Of a stretch of 64,000 nucleotides of DNA, positions 33,858 through 41,688 are shown in pieces. A program made the translations under genes and the position numbers. The notes under the pieces are model-generated. The model searched no databases. It saw only the letters and a list, made by a program, of their open reading frames with translations, and was not told where the DNA came from. Origin of the DNA: Gp6-AA40 sp035293405 (GTDB lineage Bacteria > Acidobacteriota > Vicinamibacteria > Vicinamibacterales > UBA2999). Location: the NCBI GenBank assembly GCA_035293405.1, contig DATDOE010000099.1:1-64000 (forward strand), written 5' to 3'. The number at the start of each line of letters is the position of its first letter. Within the stretch, counting starts at the first letter, position 1.

Positions 33858-34844
33858 ATGTTCATAGCTGGCTCGGTCTCCGAAAGCGCACCGCGGACCC
33901 CGGAAACGGATGCCCCCTCAGGGGACATTCCCACGCGTCTCCCGACCACGGTGGTCAGGGAGCTCTCGGCGATCGACCCGCTGAGAAGCACTCTCGCGAT
34001 CGCGGCAGAATGGACCGGCATCATCCTGGCCGTCGTCCTGTATCAGCGATTCCTACATCCGATCTTCCTCCCGATAGTTGTGATGTGGGTCGGCGCCAGA
34101 CAGCACGCGCTGGCCATTCTCATGCACGACGGCACGCATTACCTGCTCTTCAAGAACCGCCGTCTGAATGCCGTCGTTTCGGAGCTGTTCCTGGCGTGGC
34201 CGCTCTTCATCACCACGCGGACGTACCGCGGAGGCCACTTCGCCCATCATCGCCACGTCAATACCGACAAAGATCCCGATTTGATGCGCAAGCAGAGCTC
34301 GGCGTCGGAGTGGGAGTTTCCGAAGAGCTGGGGAGCGCTCGCCGCGCTGCTGACAAAAGACATGTTCGGCCTCCACACCCATCAGCTGTTCTCTGATTTT
34401 TCCGATATGTGGGATCAGAAGGCGCCCAGGAAAGAAGGGGTCGATTCCTACGCTGTGGCCCGGATGTTCTATTACGTCCTCGTCCTGAGCGCTGTCACCT
34501 ATTTCCGACTGTGGCCGATGTTCCTGCTGCTCTGGGTGGTGCCGATTCTGACCTGGCTGAAAATGGTCATGCGCGTCCGCAGTATCGCGGAGCACTTCGC
34601 GATCGAGAACGACCATGCGTACACGCAGAGCCGGACGACGCTGCCGTCTCTCCTGGAGCGTGTCTTCGTGGCTCCTCGAAACGTCAACTTCCATCTCGAG
34701 CACCATCTCTATCCGAGCGTTCCCTTCTTCCGCCTGTCGCAACTGCACACGCTGCTGATGAAGGACGCCCTCTTCCAGTCCAAGGCGCATGTCACGTCGA
34801 CGTATTGGGGCGTCCTTCGGGAGTGCGTGAGCGGCAGCAGATAG
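33858..34844 (+). CDS. membrane fatty-acid desaturase
   Basis: 328 residues with four or so membrane helices and three histidine boxes of the di-iron desaturase family: HDGTH, HFAHHRHVN and HLEHHLYP. It is closest in wording to fatty_acid_desaturase domain proteins acting on acyl lipids or hydroxylating them. The ATG at 33858 lies 13 bases after the previous stop, making it the third gene of the cluster; an N-terminal 60-residue soluble lead is present. It would tailor the acyl chain used by the acyltransferase. Confidence 0.87.
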   Translation: MFIAGSVSESAPRTPETDAPSGDIPTRLPTTVVRELSAIDPLRSTLAIAAEWTGIILAVVLYQRFLHPIFLPIVVMWVGARQHALAILMHDGTHYLLFKNRRLNAVVSELFLAWPLFITTRTYRGGHFAHHRHVNTDKDPDLMRKQSSASEWEFPKSWGALAALLTKDMFGLHTHQLFSDFSDMWDQKAPRKEGVDSYAVARMFYYVLVLSAVTYFRLWPMFLLLWVVPILTWLKMVMRVRSIAEHFAIENDHAYTQSRTTLPSLLERVFVAPRNVNFHLEHHLYPSVPFFRLSQLHTLLMKDALFQSKAHVTSTYWGVLRECVSGSR

Positions 34845-34883
34845 GATCGCGCGCGGCGAGTGGACTCTCGATCGACAGCGTAG

Positions 34884-34909
34884 GGCGGGTCTTGTTTTGT
34901 AGACCCGCC
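34884..34909. terminator. GGCGGGTCT hairpin after the desaturase
   Basis: GGCGGGTCT (34884-34892) and AGACCCGCC (34901-34909) pair across an 8-base T/G loop. It lies 40 bases after the desaturase stop and is the same family as the elements at 40 and 13250. Confidence 0.65.
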
Positions 34910-34941
34910 GTGCATCAGAAGATCTAGCGCGCTTTCGACAA

Positions 34942-34980
34942 GGGGCTGGGGCTTAGGCTCTTGGCTTTGGGCTTTGGGCC
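34942..34980. repeat. heptad array (GGCTTTG type), left arm
   Basis: Six imperfect 7-bp units (GGCTTAG, GGCTCTT, GGCTTTG and variants). It is inverted relative to 35431-35479, and the two bracket the four-helix-bundle gene. Confidence 0.85.
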
Positions 34981-35024
34981 AGTACGATGGCGCACCTCTT
35001 GCGGAATCTCTCCCGGAGGTGCGT

Positions 35025-35465
35025 ATGGCGCGAGACCATCGAAAGTTACGAGTCTTCCAGGATGCCCATCGGCTCACGGTCGCTATCTACAAGCACACCA
35101 AGACCTTCCCCAAGGATGAATGGTTCGGTCTCCGCTCACAGATGCGGCGGTCGGCGGTTTCGATTGCCACGAACATAGTGGAAGGAAGTGCGCGCCGAAC
35201 GACGAGGGAGTATTTGAATTTTCTCAACATCGCGCGTGGCTCTGGAGCCGAAGTCGCCTACTTTGTCGAACTCACCTTTGAGTTGGAACTCCTGGCAAAG
35301 GACTCGTTCGGCGTCCTCGCGCGAATGTGCTCTCAGCTGGTGCCACAGCTCGAGTCACTCGTGCAACAGGTCGCACAGTTGGTCGCGGAAGAACGAAAGG
35401 CAGAGCGCACGAAGAATCTAAAGCGGAGAGCCCCAAGTTCCCGGAGCCCAGAGCCCAGAGCCTAA
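35025..35465 (+). CDS. four-helix-bundle protein (S23/IVS-protein family, Avd-like fold)
   Basis: 146 residues. LRVFQDAHRLTVAIYKHTKTFPKDEWFGLRSQMRRSAVSIATNIVEGSARRTTREYLNFLNIARGSGAEVAYFVELTFEL is the diagnostic sequence of TIGR02436/PF05635. First described in 23S rRNA intervening sequences, this fold is shared with Avd, the accessory protein of diversity-generating retroelements. No rRNA gene or reverse transcriptase is nearby. The GTAT-ATG at 35025 after CCCGGAGGTGCGT is a good start. The basic C-terminal tail (RRAPSSRSPEPRA) and the stop codon are made by the right-hand heptad array. Confidence 0.88.
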   Translation: MARDHRKLRVFQDAHRLTVAIYKHTKTFPKDEWFGLRSQMRRSAVSIATNIVEGSARRTTREYLNFLNIARGSGAEVAYFVELTFELELLAKDSFGVLARMCSQLVPQLESLVQQVAQLVAEERKAERTKNLKRRAPSSRSPEPRA

Positions 35466-35479
35466 AGCCAAGAGCCCAC
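35431..35479. repeat. heptad array (AGCCCAG type), right arm
   Basis: Five to six 7-bp units (AGCCCAG, AGCCCAG, AGCCTAA, AGCCAAG, AGCCCAC). The reverse complement aligns with 34942-34980 (GGCTCTTGGCTTT shared). It encodes the last residues of the four-helix-bundle protein. Confidence 0.85.
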
Positions 35480-35529
35480 ATGTGCATGGCGTCGGCTCGC
35501 CGCGCGGGCCCCGGCGGCGACGTCGTGTT

Positions 35530-37539
35530 CTACCGGCCCGGCAGCTTCACGCGAAGGCCGATGCGGAACGTGCGGCCGTTCTGGGGAATCGTATCCTGCA
35601 CGTGTACGTCGGACACCGGGTCCGCGTACTCGACATCGAAGAGATTTCGGACGCTGCCCAGGAGCTCGAACGACCGCCCGAGTGGCTTGACCACGGTCAG
35701 GTTGGCCGTCGTGACGCTCCCGACCAGATTTCCCAATCCGGTCTGCCGGCTGCCGATCGCGAGCACCTCGAGCGCCACCGATGAATCGCGGCCAAACAGC
35801 GGTGCGCTCACCCGTCCTTTGCCCATGTGCCGAGGGGAGTTCGTGAGCATGGCGCCGGTCGCCTGATCGGTGGCCTCCTGCAGGGCGTAGCTCATATGCG
35901 CTTCGGCGCCGTGCGGGAGCCGCATTTGCCCTTCGAGCTCCAGGCCCTTGGCGCGCACCTCGCCCTGGTTGACGTAGGTCGCGCCGAAAAACGCTGCGGG
36001 ATCATCTGTGCCAACCAGGGTGATCAACCGTTCCGCCTTGTACCAATAGGTCGACACCGACGTGCGCAGCCAGTCGCCGGTGTACCGCTCCCACACGAAC
36101 TCGTGCGTGTCGATCGACTCCGGCCGCAGCGAGGCCACGCTTTCTCCGAAGTAGTACTCGATGCGCTCGTACATGTTCGGGGCGCGAAACGCATTGCCGT
36201 ACAGATACTTGAACGACTGATGCGCCGAGGGCATGAAGATGAGTGCCGTGCGCGGCGTCACGCGGTCGAACGTCTCATAGCCGTCGTAGCGGAGGCCGCC
36301 ATTGAAGATGATCCGTCGCCCGAGCTTGATCTCGTCCTGCACGTAGACGGCGCGCCGCGAAGAGGTCTCGTTCGTCGAGATCAGGGGTGCCTCGCCGCGG
36401 TACCCGGTCGTCTGGTTCTGCTGAAGGTTGTCGATGTACTCGGCGCCCACGACCAGCACTTGCCACGGCAGTGACCGTGTCACACGGCCGCCGATGGTCA
36501 GCCACGATCCGACGATGTCATTGAGACCGGCGGCCACCCGCTGCCCGAAGCCTGCGCCGTCGTACGGATAGAAGCCATTCGAAGTGAATCGATCGTAGGC
36601 GCCTCGCAGGGTGACGCGCGACTTCCCAACCGACCGGGCGTACTCGAGATCGACCAGCCCGTGGCGGTCGATGGTGCGCTCGGGCTCAATCTGCTCGTTG
36701 AAGATTGTGCCAAGCGACGCCGTGGGCACATCCTTTCGCCGCCGACCGTAGGCAGTCGTCAATGTCAGATCCCGAAAGGCCACGCGTCCGTAGTACTGCC
36801 CCACGTGCTGGCCGTCGAGGCCCTCGGCAACGCCGAAGTTCGTCTCCGGCGTGTCAAAGGCCGGGAAATAGAGACGCGACACCCCATCGGATTGCTCGAC
36901 GGTGCCGGAGACCGCGTAGTCCAGGCCGTTCGCCAGACGACGTCCCGACATACCGCGAATCAGGTTCGTCCCGTAGGAGCCGTTCTCGTAGGTTACCGAG
37001 CTGCCATTGATGGCGGCGCCGTTGCGCGTGATGACGTTGATCACGGCGAAGAAGGCGCTGTCGCCGTAGAGTGACGAGGCCGGGCCGCGGATGATCTCCA
37101 CACGTTCGAACGTCGCGGGATCGAGGCCGAACTCCGCGCCGATTTCCGCCTGGCCGAACACGTTGTCGTTGACCCGGTGGCCGTTCACCAGCAGGAGAAT
37201 GCGGCTGTTGTAGTCGCCTGGCTTGCCGAAGCCGCGCGCACCCAGGAAGCTGAAGTTGCGATCGTCGCTCACATACAGCCCACGCACGCCGCGCAGAATG
37301 TCCGCCAGCGTGCGGTAGCCGTAGCGCGAGATTTCTTCCGCCGTGATGAACGACACCGACGCCGGCGCCTCGGTCACGGGCTGGCTCCGCTCGGACGCGC
37401 CGAACACGCGGCCCGCATCCACACGCATGAGATCTTCGAGCGACAGATCGGGCAGCCCCTGAGCGCCCGCGGTGGCAGCGGTCGCCGTCATGACCGCACA
37501 TGCGGCCATTATGAGTAGACGGCGAAACATTCTCTTCAT
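35530..37539 (-). CDS. TonB-dependent outer-membrane receptor
   Basis: 669 residues. Signal peptide (MKRMFRRLLIMAACAVMTATAATAGAQ), then LPDLSLEDLMRVDAGRVFGASERSQPVTEAPASVSFITAEEIS, a TonB-box/plug start. The plug has LADILRGVRGLYVSDDRN, ILLLVNGHRVND and VEIIRGPASSLYGDSAFFAVINVITR. A 22-strand barrel region follows, ending RIGLRVKLPGR. The lead motif SLEDLM resembles the other receptor at 47319. It lies 2 bases downstream of a YfiR gene. Ligand not predictable. Confidence 0.92.
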   Translation of the reverse strand: MKRMFRRLLIMAACAVMTATAATAGAQGLPDLSLEDLMRVDAGRVFGASERSQPVTEAPASVSFITAEEISRYGYRTLADILRGVRGLYVSDDRNFSFLGARGFGKPGDYNSRILLLVNGHRVNDNVFGQAEIGAEFGLDPATFERVEIIRGPASSLYGDSAFFAVINVITRNGAAINGSSVTYENGSYGTNLIRGMSGRRLANGLDYAVSGTVEQSDGVSRLYFPAFDTPETNFGVAEGLDGQHVGQYYGRVAFRDLTLTTAYGRRRKDVPTASLGTIFNEQIEPERTIDRHGLVDLEYARSVGKSRVTLRGAYDRFTSNGFYPYDGAGFGQRVAAGLNDIVGSWLTIGGRVTRSLPWQVLVVGAEYIDNLQQNQTTGYRGEAPLISTNETSSRRAVYVQDEIKLGRRIIFNGGLRYDGYETFDRVTPRTALIFMPSAHQSFKYLYGNAFRAPNMYERIEYYFGESVASLRPESIDTHEFVWERYTGDWLRTSVSTYWYKAERLITLVGTDDPAAFFGATYVNQGEVRAKGLELEGQMRLPHGAEAHMSYALQEATDQATGAMLTNSPRHMGKGRVSAPLFGRDSSVALEVLAIGSRQTGLGNLVGSVTTANLTVVKPLGRSFELLGSVRNLFDVEYADPVSDVHVQDTIPQNGRTFRIGLRVKLPGR

Positions 37540-37541
37540 AG

Positions 37542-38099
37542 TCAGGGCTGCTCCTCAACCAACTCGGCCAGCGCGAGCAGCCTCGAACTCAGTTGGAGGC
37601 GAGCGCGCCTGGCGGCGCGCAGGTTGACGCTGAACCGCATCTTGCCTGCCTCAGGGGACAGTTGGACCACGCCACCCTTCCGGGCGAACTCCGAGAGATC
37701 GCTAATGGTCAGCACCGGTATCGTGCGCATCGCCAGCACGATTTCGGCGGCGCGTTTGTCGGCAGATCCGGAGACGTAGAGCACATGGCAGGTCGGCAGG
37801 AGGCTGTCTGGTCGCACGATTGACACCGTAATCCCCCGGCCGTCGAGTAGCCGTCCCATGACTGTGCGCACGAGCGCTTCACCGACTGCCGGGTCGCCGA
37901 CCACGCACGCCGTGATCATCGCGCCGGCCGGGAGCGCGTCCGCCGGCCATTGCGTGAATTTGACGAAGTTATAGATGAACGCACTCTTCAGCCTGACTTC
38001 GGTCACATCCTGGCCGAGCACCGCGGTCGGTGCACACAGCACCAGGAGAAGTGTCAGCAGCCGACACCGGGAGTCGAAGCGAGTGAGAGCAGGCATCAC
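37542..38099 (-). CDS. YfiR family (DUF4154) periplasmic protein
   Basis: 185 residues: signal peptide (LLTLLLVLCAPTAVLGQ), then VRLKSAFIYNFVKFTQWPADALP, ITACVVGDPAVGEALVRTVMG, CHVLYVSGSADKRAAEIV, IPVLTISDLSEFARKGGVVQLSPEAGKMRFSVNLRAARRARLQLSSRLLALAELV. All are hallmark YfiR blocks. In Pseudomonas YfiR represses a periplasm-sensing diguanylate cyclase. Here the partner is a TonB receptor immediately downstream and no cyclase is adjacent. Confidence 0.88.
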   Translation of the reverse strand: MMPALTRFDSRCRLLTLLLVLCAPTAVLGQDVTEVRLKSAFIYNFVKFTQWPADALPAGAMITACVVGDPAVGEALVRTVMGRLLDGRGITVSIVRPDSLLPTCHVLYVSGSADKRAAEIVLAMRTIPVLTISDLSEFARKGGVVQLSPEAGKMRFSVNLRAARRARLQLSSRLLALAELVEEQP

Positions 38100-38372
38100 T
38101 GAGTCGGAGGAGCGGGTTTCGGCCTCCAGGGGGTTATCGGCAACTGGGTGAGTCCTCTCGTCTGAAGAGCGGCCGTTTCCGGCGGAAACCAGCAGGTTTC
38201 ACGCTGCTGACATCAACCTGTTACAAAGCGTCACGAATCTGTCGTGATGGCCCTGAAATCGTAAGACCTCCCCCCGCGATTCGGATCTCCACGTCGCTAT
38301 CAGGTGACGCGGCTGCATTCCGCTGCACCTGATTGACCACGGCACGGCCATTGCGCGAGAGCTGGCAGGAGT

Positions 38373-38789
38373 GTGGGCGTGAATCGAACTGGACTATCGT
38401 GCATCGTGCTGGTCGCCCTGCTGGCAACCGCGTGTGCGGGCGGCGACGATGTGGGCAGCATACCCACGGCTCCGTCATCTCCGACGCCCCCGGCATCGGC
38501 CCCTCCGACACCGCCGCCAAGCAGCTCCTGCGCGCCGAGCTCGCCGACCGGCCTCACGGTGTCGATCACCGGCAGCACCCGGTTGTTCACCTGGAATGCC
38601 TCTCCGACCGCCGCTGACTACTTCATCCAGATCGGCGGGACCTCGGGCGCGTCGAACTTGATCTACACGAACACCACGCAGACTACTTACAGCTGGACGG
38701 GAGCCGGTCCGGGCACGTACTACGCCCGCGTTCACGCGCGCAACTCGTGCGGCTCGAGCGCGCCCTCCAACGAGCTCGTGCTTAACTAG
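38373..38789 (+). CDS. lipoprotein with a fibronectin-III-like domain
   Basis: Lipobox LLATAC-AGG after a short signal (GTG start at 38373, or GTG 38379). A proline/serine/threonine linker (SSPTPPASAPPTPPPSSS) precedes one beta-sandwich: SPTGLTVSITGSTRLFTWNASPTAADYFIQIG, YSWTGAGPGTYYARVHARNSCGSSAPSNELVL. Surface lipoprotein of unknown binding partner. The gene ends where a heptad array begins. Confidence 0.75.
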   Translation: MGVNRTGLSCIVLVALLATACAGGDDVGSIPTAPSSPTPPASAPPTPPPSSSCAPSSPTGLTVSITGSTRLFTWNASPTAADYFIQIGGTSGASNLIYTNTTQTTYSWTGAGPGTYYARVHARNSCGSSAPSNELVLN

Positions 38790-38842
38790 CTGGTAGCTGG
38801 TAGCCCAGAGCCCAAAGCCTCCGCAGAGCAACTCCCAAACGC
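38786..38842. repeat. heptad arrays (TAGCTGG; AGCCCAG)
   Basis: TAGCTGG twice, then AGCCCAGAGCCCAAAGCC units like those after the four-helix-bundle gene, then AACTCCC-type sequence like the array at 8619. Several unit types are joined in one short region immediately after a stop codon. Confidence 0.8.
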
Positions 38843-38867
38843 CTCGAGTTGAGGCACACTGCGTCGC

Positions 38868-39324
38868 ATGGCCAATCGGCGCATTTGCGTCTTCACCGGA
38901 TCGAGCTCCGGTGTTCGCCTCGAGTACACAGAGGCGGCACGATCGCTCGGGAAAATGCTTGCCGATCGGGGCCTGGGCCTGGTGTACGGCGGTGCGAGCG
39001 TCGGCCTCATGGCCACCGTCGCCAACGCCGTGTTGCAGCACGGCGGACACGTGACCGGCGTGATTCCCGAGGCCTGGCGGCCTCGGGACGCTCGACGAGC
39101 TCTTCGAAATCCTGACCTGGGCGCAGCTCGGGATTCATCGGAAGCCCTGTGGACTGCTGAACATCGCCGGCTACTACAACCACGTGGTCCGCTTCCTCGA
39201 TCACGCTGTGGAGGAGCAGTTCGTCAAGGGCGCACATCGATCGATGCTGCAGATCGAGGGCGACGCCGAGGCGCTGCTCGCACGATTCGACGGCTACCGC
39301 GCCCCGACAGATGGGAAGTGGTAG
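38868..39324 (+). pseudogene. LOG-family protein (cytokinin riboside phosphoribohydrolase-like), internally deleted
   Basis: The first part is intact (MANRRICVFTGSSSGVRLEYTEAARSLGKMLADRGLGLVYGGASVGLMATVANAVLQHGGHVTGVIPEA). The sequence then jumps to GGLGTLDELFEILTWAQLGIHRKPCGLLN in another frame, finishing near 39324. The stretch normally between VIPEA and PGGxGT, including much of the active site, is missing and the frame is broken. The deletion junction lies at the repeated-looking GGCCTGGCGGCCT near 39070-39085. Confidence 0.8.
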
Positions 39325-39375
39325 GCCTTCTACTCGCCGCTGCGAACCGGTAGTATTCAGGGTGAGGAACCCATC

Positions 39376-39825
39376 ATGCGCAGGGCAATCGGACTTATGA
39401 CACTCGGGCTCGTCTTGGCCCTGACCTCTGGCGGCGCCGACGCGCAGCGGCCGGTGACAATCGATGTGTTCAAGGACCCCACGTGCGGGTGTTGCGCCAA
39501 CTGGGTCGAGCACCTGCGGCGGAAGGGGTTCGCTCCCACCAGCACGAACCTGAGCGACATGACCGCGATGAAGGACAAGCACAACGTCCCGCGCCAGGCC
39601 AGGTCGTGCCACACCGCGCTCGTCGGGGGATACGTCATCGAAGGGCACGTGCCCGCTGCCGACATTCAGCGGCTGCTCAAGGAGAAGCCGGCGATTGGCG
39701 GGCTCGCCGTGCCCGGCATGCCCATCGGCTCTCCAGGAATGGAAGGCGCGAACCCACAGCCGTACAACGTGCTGGCCTTCGACAAGAAGGGGCAGACAAC
39801 CGTATTCTCCACGCAGCGCCCGTAG
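39376..39825 (+). CDS. DUF411 metal-binding protein
   Basis: 149 residues. Signal peptide (MRRAIGLMTLGLVLALTSGGADAQ), then the DUF411 core: VTIDVFKDPTCGCCANWVEHLRRKGF, NVPRQARSCHTALVGGYVIEGHVPAADIQRLLKEKP, GLAVPGMPIGSPGME. The CxCC motif and the later Cys-His are presumed copper or other thiophilic metal ligands. Periplasmic. Often found with copper systems; the cytochrome/copper-monooxygenase-like gene lies 4 kb away. Confidence 0.88.
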   Translation: MRRAIGLMTLGLVLALTSGGADAQRPVTIDVFKDPTCGCCANWVEHLRRKGFAPTSTNLSDMTAMKDKHNVPRQARSCHTALVGGYVIEGHVPAADIQRLLKEKPAIGGLAVPGMPIGSPGMEGANPQPYNVLAFDKKGQTTVFSTQRP

Positions 39826-39852
39826 GGATTCTCCCCATAGAGGAGAGGTCAG

Positions 39853-40416
39853 ATGAGCAGACGAGTGGCCCTCGTGGTCGGCTGTTCAGCGCGGACTATC
39901 GCACTCTTGTCCCTCTTGGCCGTCCCAGGAGCGGCGCAGACCTGGACGCCGCCGCGGACGCCGTGGGGCGATCCAGATCTCCAGGGCAACTACTCGAACA
40001 AGTACGAGCAGGGCACACCCTTCGAGCGTCCGGCCGAGTACGAAGGCCGGCGACTCGAAGACATCACGGGTGACGAGCTCGCCGATCTCGTGAAAGAACG
40101 GGCGGTCGAAGTGTTGCTGAACTCGCCCTTCAGCGGCGGCGATCCGGTCGCGGGCAACTTCGGCGGCGCACCCGCGTTCTACGATCGGTTCGAAGCCAGC
40201 AAAGGGAGCCGGCCCTGGTTCGTGACCGATCCGTCCGACGGCAAGGTCCCGCCGATGTCACCCGAAGGGCGCAATGCGTCCGCGGCACGCGCGGCCGCAA
40301 GGGTCGCCCTCAGGCGTGGACGCGGATCGGCCGACTCCTACGTGGACCGCAGCCTGTACGACCGCTGCATCACCCGCGGATTGCCTGGATCTACACCGTG
40401 GTCGGTAACGTGCTGA
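39853..40416 (+). pseudogene. secreted hypothetical protein, C-terminally truncated paralogue of the 45017 gene
   Basis: Signal peptide (ALLSLLAVPGAAQ), then TPWGDPDLQGNYSNKYEQGTPFERP and DPSDGKVPPMSPEGR, ending LYDRCITRGLPGS. That block is shared with the full-length protein at 45017, where about 200 more residues follow. Here the frame closes at TPWSVTC. The true tail VVGNVLTLERSQGNRTQKTIYNRGS appears in another frame up to 40476. An internal deletion plus frameshift is the simplest reading. Confidence 0.65.
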
Positions 40417-40476
40417 CCCTCGAACGCTCACAAGGCAACCGTACGCAGAAGACGATCTACAACCGCGGGAGCTGAC

Positions 40477-41190
40477 ATGCGTCTCAGACTTGTCTCCGCA
40501 ATCGCGATCGGGCTCGCCGGCCTGATTCTGGGTTTTGCCGTGGCACGGGCACAGACGCCCGGTCAGCCGCCGTCGATCGACGAGCTTCGAAAGGCCGTGG
40601 CCAGTCTGCGCGGCGGCCGCATCCCTCGTCCGGCTTCGTACGACGCGATGACCGCGGACCAGAAGGCATTCGTCACCGGCGTGCTGAGCGGACCTCGAGG
40701 CGACATCAGCGGCTCGTTGGGCGTGATGCTGGTCAGCCCGATCTTCGGAGACCTCGCGCAGAAGGCGATCGCCTACGCGCGCTTCGCCGGTCGTGAGGGG
40801 TACTCGAGCGTGTCCCCGAAGCTGACGGAGCTGGCGATCATCATGGGCGCACGGGCCTGGACGGCGCACTATGCCTGGTACGTCCATCGTCGTGCGGCGG
40901 AACGCGCCGGGCTGAGCGCCGACGTGATCGACGCCATCCGGGACGGCCGGCGGCCGGCGACCATGGACAGGGAAGTGGCGGCGGTGTACACCTTCTGCAA
41001 CGAGCTGCTCACGACCAGGCAGGTCAGCGACGCCACGCTTCAAGCAGCACGGAGCGTCCTCGGCGGCGATCGCGGCGTCGTGGATCTCGTCGCCACGCTT
41101 GGCGTCTATCAGCTTGTGGCGATGACGATGGTCGTGGACCAGTTTCCGCTGCCGGAGGGTGTCGTGTCAGAGTTGAGGCCGCTCAAGTAA
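40477..41190 (+). CDS. carboxymuconolactone decarboxylase family protein (AhpD-like), secreted
   Basis: 237 residues with a signal peptide (LVSAIAIGLAGLILGFAVARAQ). The AhpD/CMD core PKLTELAIIMGARAWTAHYAWYVHRRAAERAGLSADVIDAIRDGRRP and a helical tail DLVATLGVYQLVAMTMVVDQFPLP follow. The CxxC of true AhpD is absent: the position reads AWTAHY. It is therefore not a thiol peroxidase partner of the usual kind; a decarboxylase or lactonase role is possible. Confidence 0.82.
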   Translation: MRLRLVSAIAIGLAGLILGFAVARAQTPGQPPSIDELRKAVASLRGGRIPRPASYDAMTADQKAFVTGVLSGPRGDISGSLGVMLVSPIFGDLAQKAIAYARFAGREGYSSVSPKLTELAIIMGARAWTAHYAWYVHRRAAERAGLSADVIDAIRDGRRPATMDREVAAVYTFCNELLTTRQVSDATLQAARSVLGGDRGVVDLVATLGVYQLVAMTMVVDQFPLPEGVVSELRPLK

Positions 41191-41198
41191 CGCTCAAC

Positions 41199-41672
41199 AT
41201 GTCCAACGTCGTTCGCCCTGCATTCGTCATCAGCGTGCCTGCGTCAGACGGCGAGCGGTTCGCCATCATCCGCCCGGAGGCGATGATCGCTGGCATGTTC
41301 CCGTTGAAGCCCGCTGAAGGCATGTTCGAGGCGATGAAGCGATTCATCAGCAGCGCTCCGCTCCTGACCGAGAGCGAGCTTCGTGCCGAGCTCACGAGCA
41401 TAGGCCTCACCGACGAGGCCGTGACGGCCCAGATTCAGCGCGCGCGGAGGCAGCGTAAGTTCAACGAGGGCACTTCCTGGGAGCAGATCACCACGATCGG
41501 CTTCCGCAATCGTGAGGGCCAGGAAGTGGTGCGCAAGACCGGCCGTGAAGGCACGACGCTCGATCAGCGCGTCTTCGTTCTGCGCTGCAGCGTCTGCGGG
41601 CACGAGTACGACTGCGACGGCTGCGATATCTACGATCGCCTGTGCCCGAGCTGCCAGGACGTGTCCGGCTGA
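41199..41672 (+). CDS. zinc-ribbon hypothetical protein
   Basis: 157 residues, cytoplasmic. The C-terminus has two Cys pairs (LRCSVCGHEYDCDGCDIYDRLCPSCQ), consistent with a zinc ribbon. The middle (LTESELRAELTSIGLTDEAVTAQIQRARRQRKFNEGTSWEQITTIGFRNREGQEVVRKTGREGT) is helical. No named family. The stop codon TGA is part of the palindrome TCCGGCTGAAGCCGGA. Confidence 0.65.
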   Translation: MSNVVRPAFVISVPASDGERFAIIRPEAMIAGMFPLKPAEGMFEAMKRFISSAPLLTESELRAELTSIGLTDEAVTAQIQRARRQRKFNEGTSWEQITTIGFRNREGQEVVRKTGREGTTLDQRVFVLRCSVCGHEYDCDGCDIYDRLCPSCQDVSG

Positions 41673-41678
41673 AGCCGG
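41663..41678. repeat. TCCGGCTGAAGCCGGA palindrome
   Basis: A perfect inverted repeat that supplies the stop codon of the zinc-ribbon gene. Identical to 42848-42863 and one base different from 579-594. Confidence 0.85.
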
Positions 41679-41688
41679 AGCCGAGCGT

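Noticed and set aside
31623..34844. Exosortase/PEP-CTERM sorting locus
   Set aside because: Only the acyltransferase resembles that system; no exosortase, PEP-CTERM substrate or polysaccharide genes are present in the window.
35025..35465. 23S rRNA intervening sequence
   Set aside because: The protein family fits, but no rRNA sequence flanks it; heptad arrays do.
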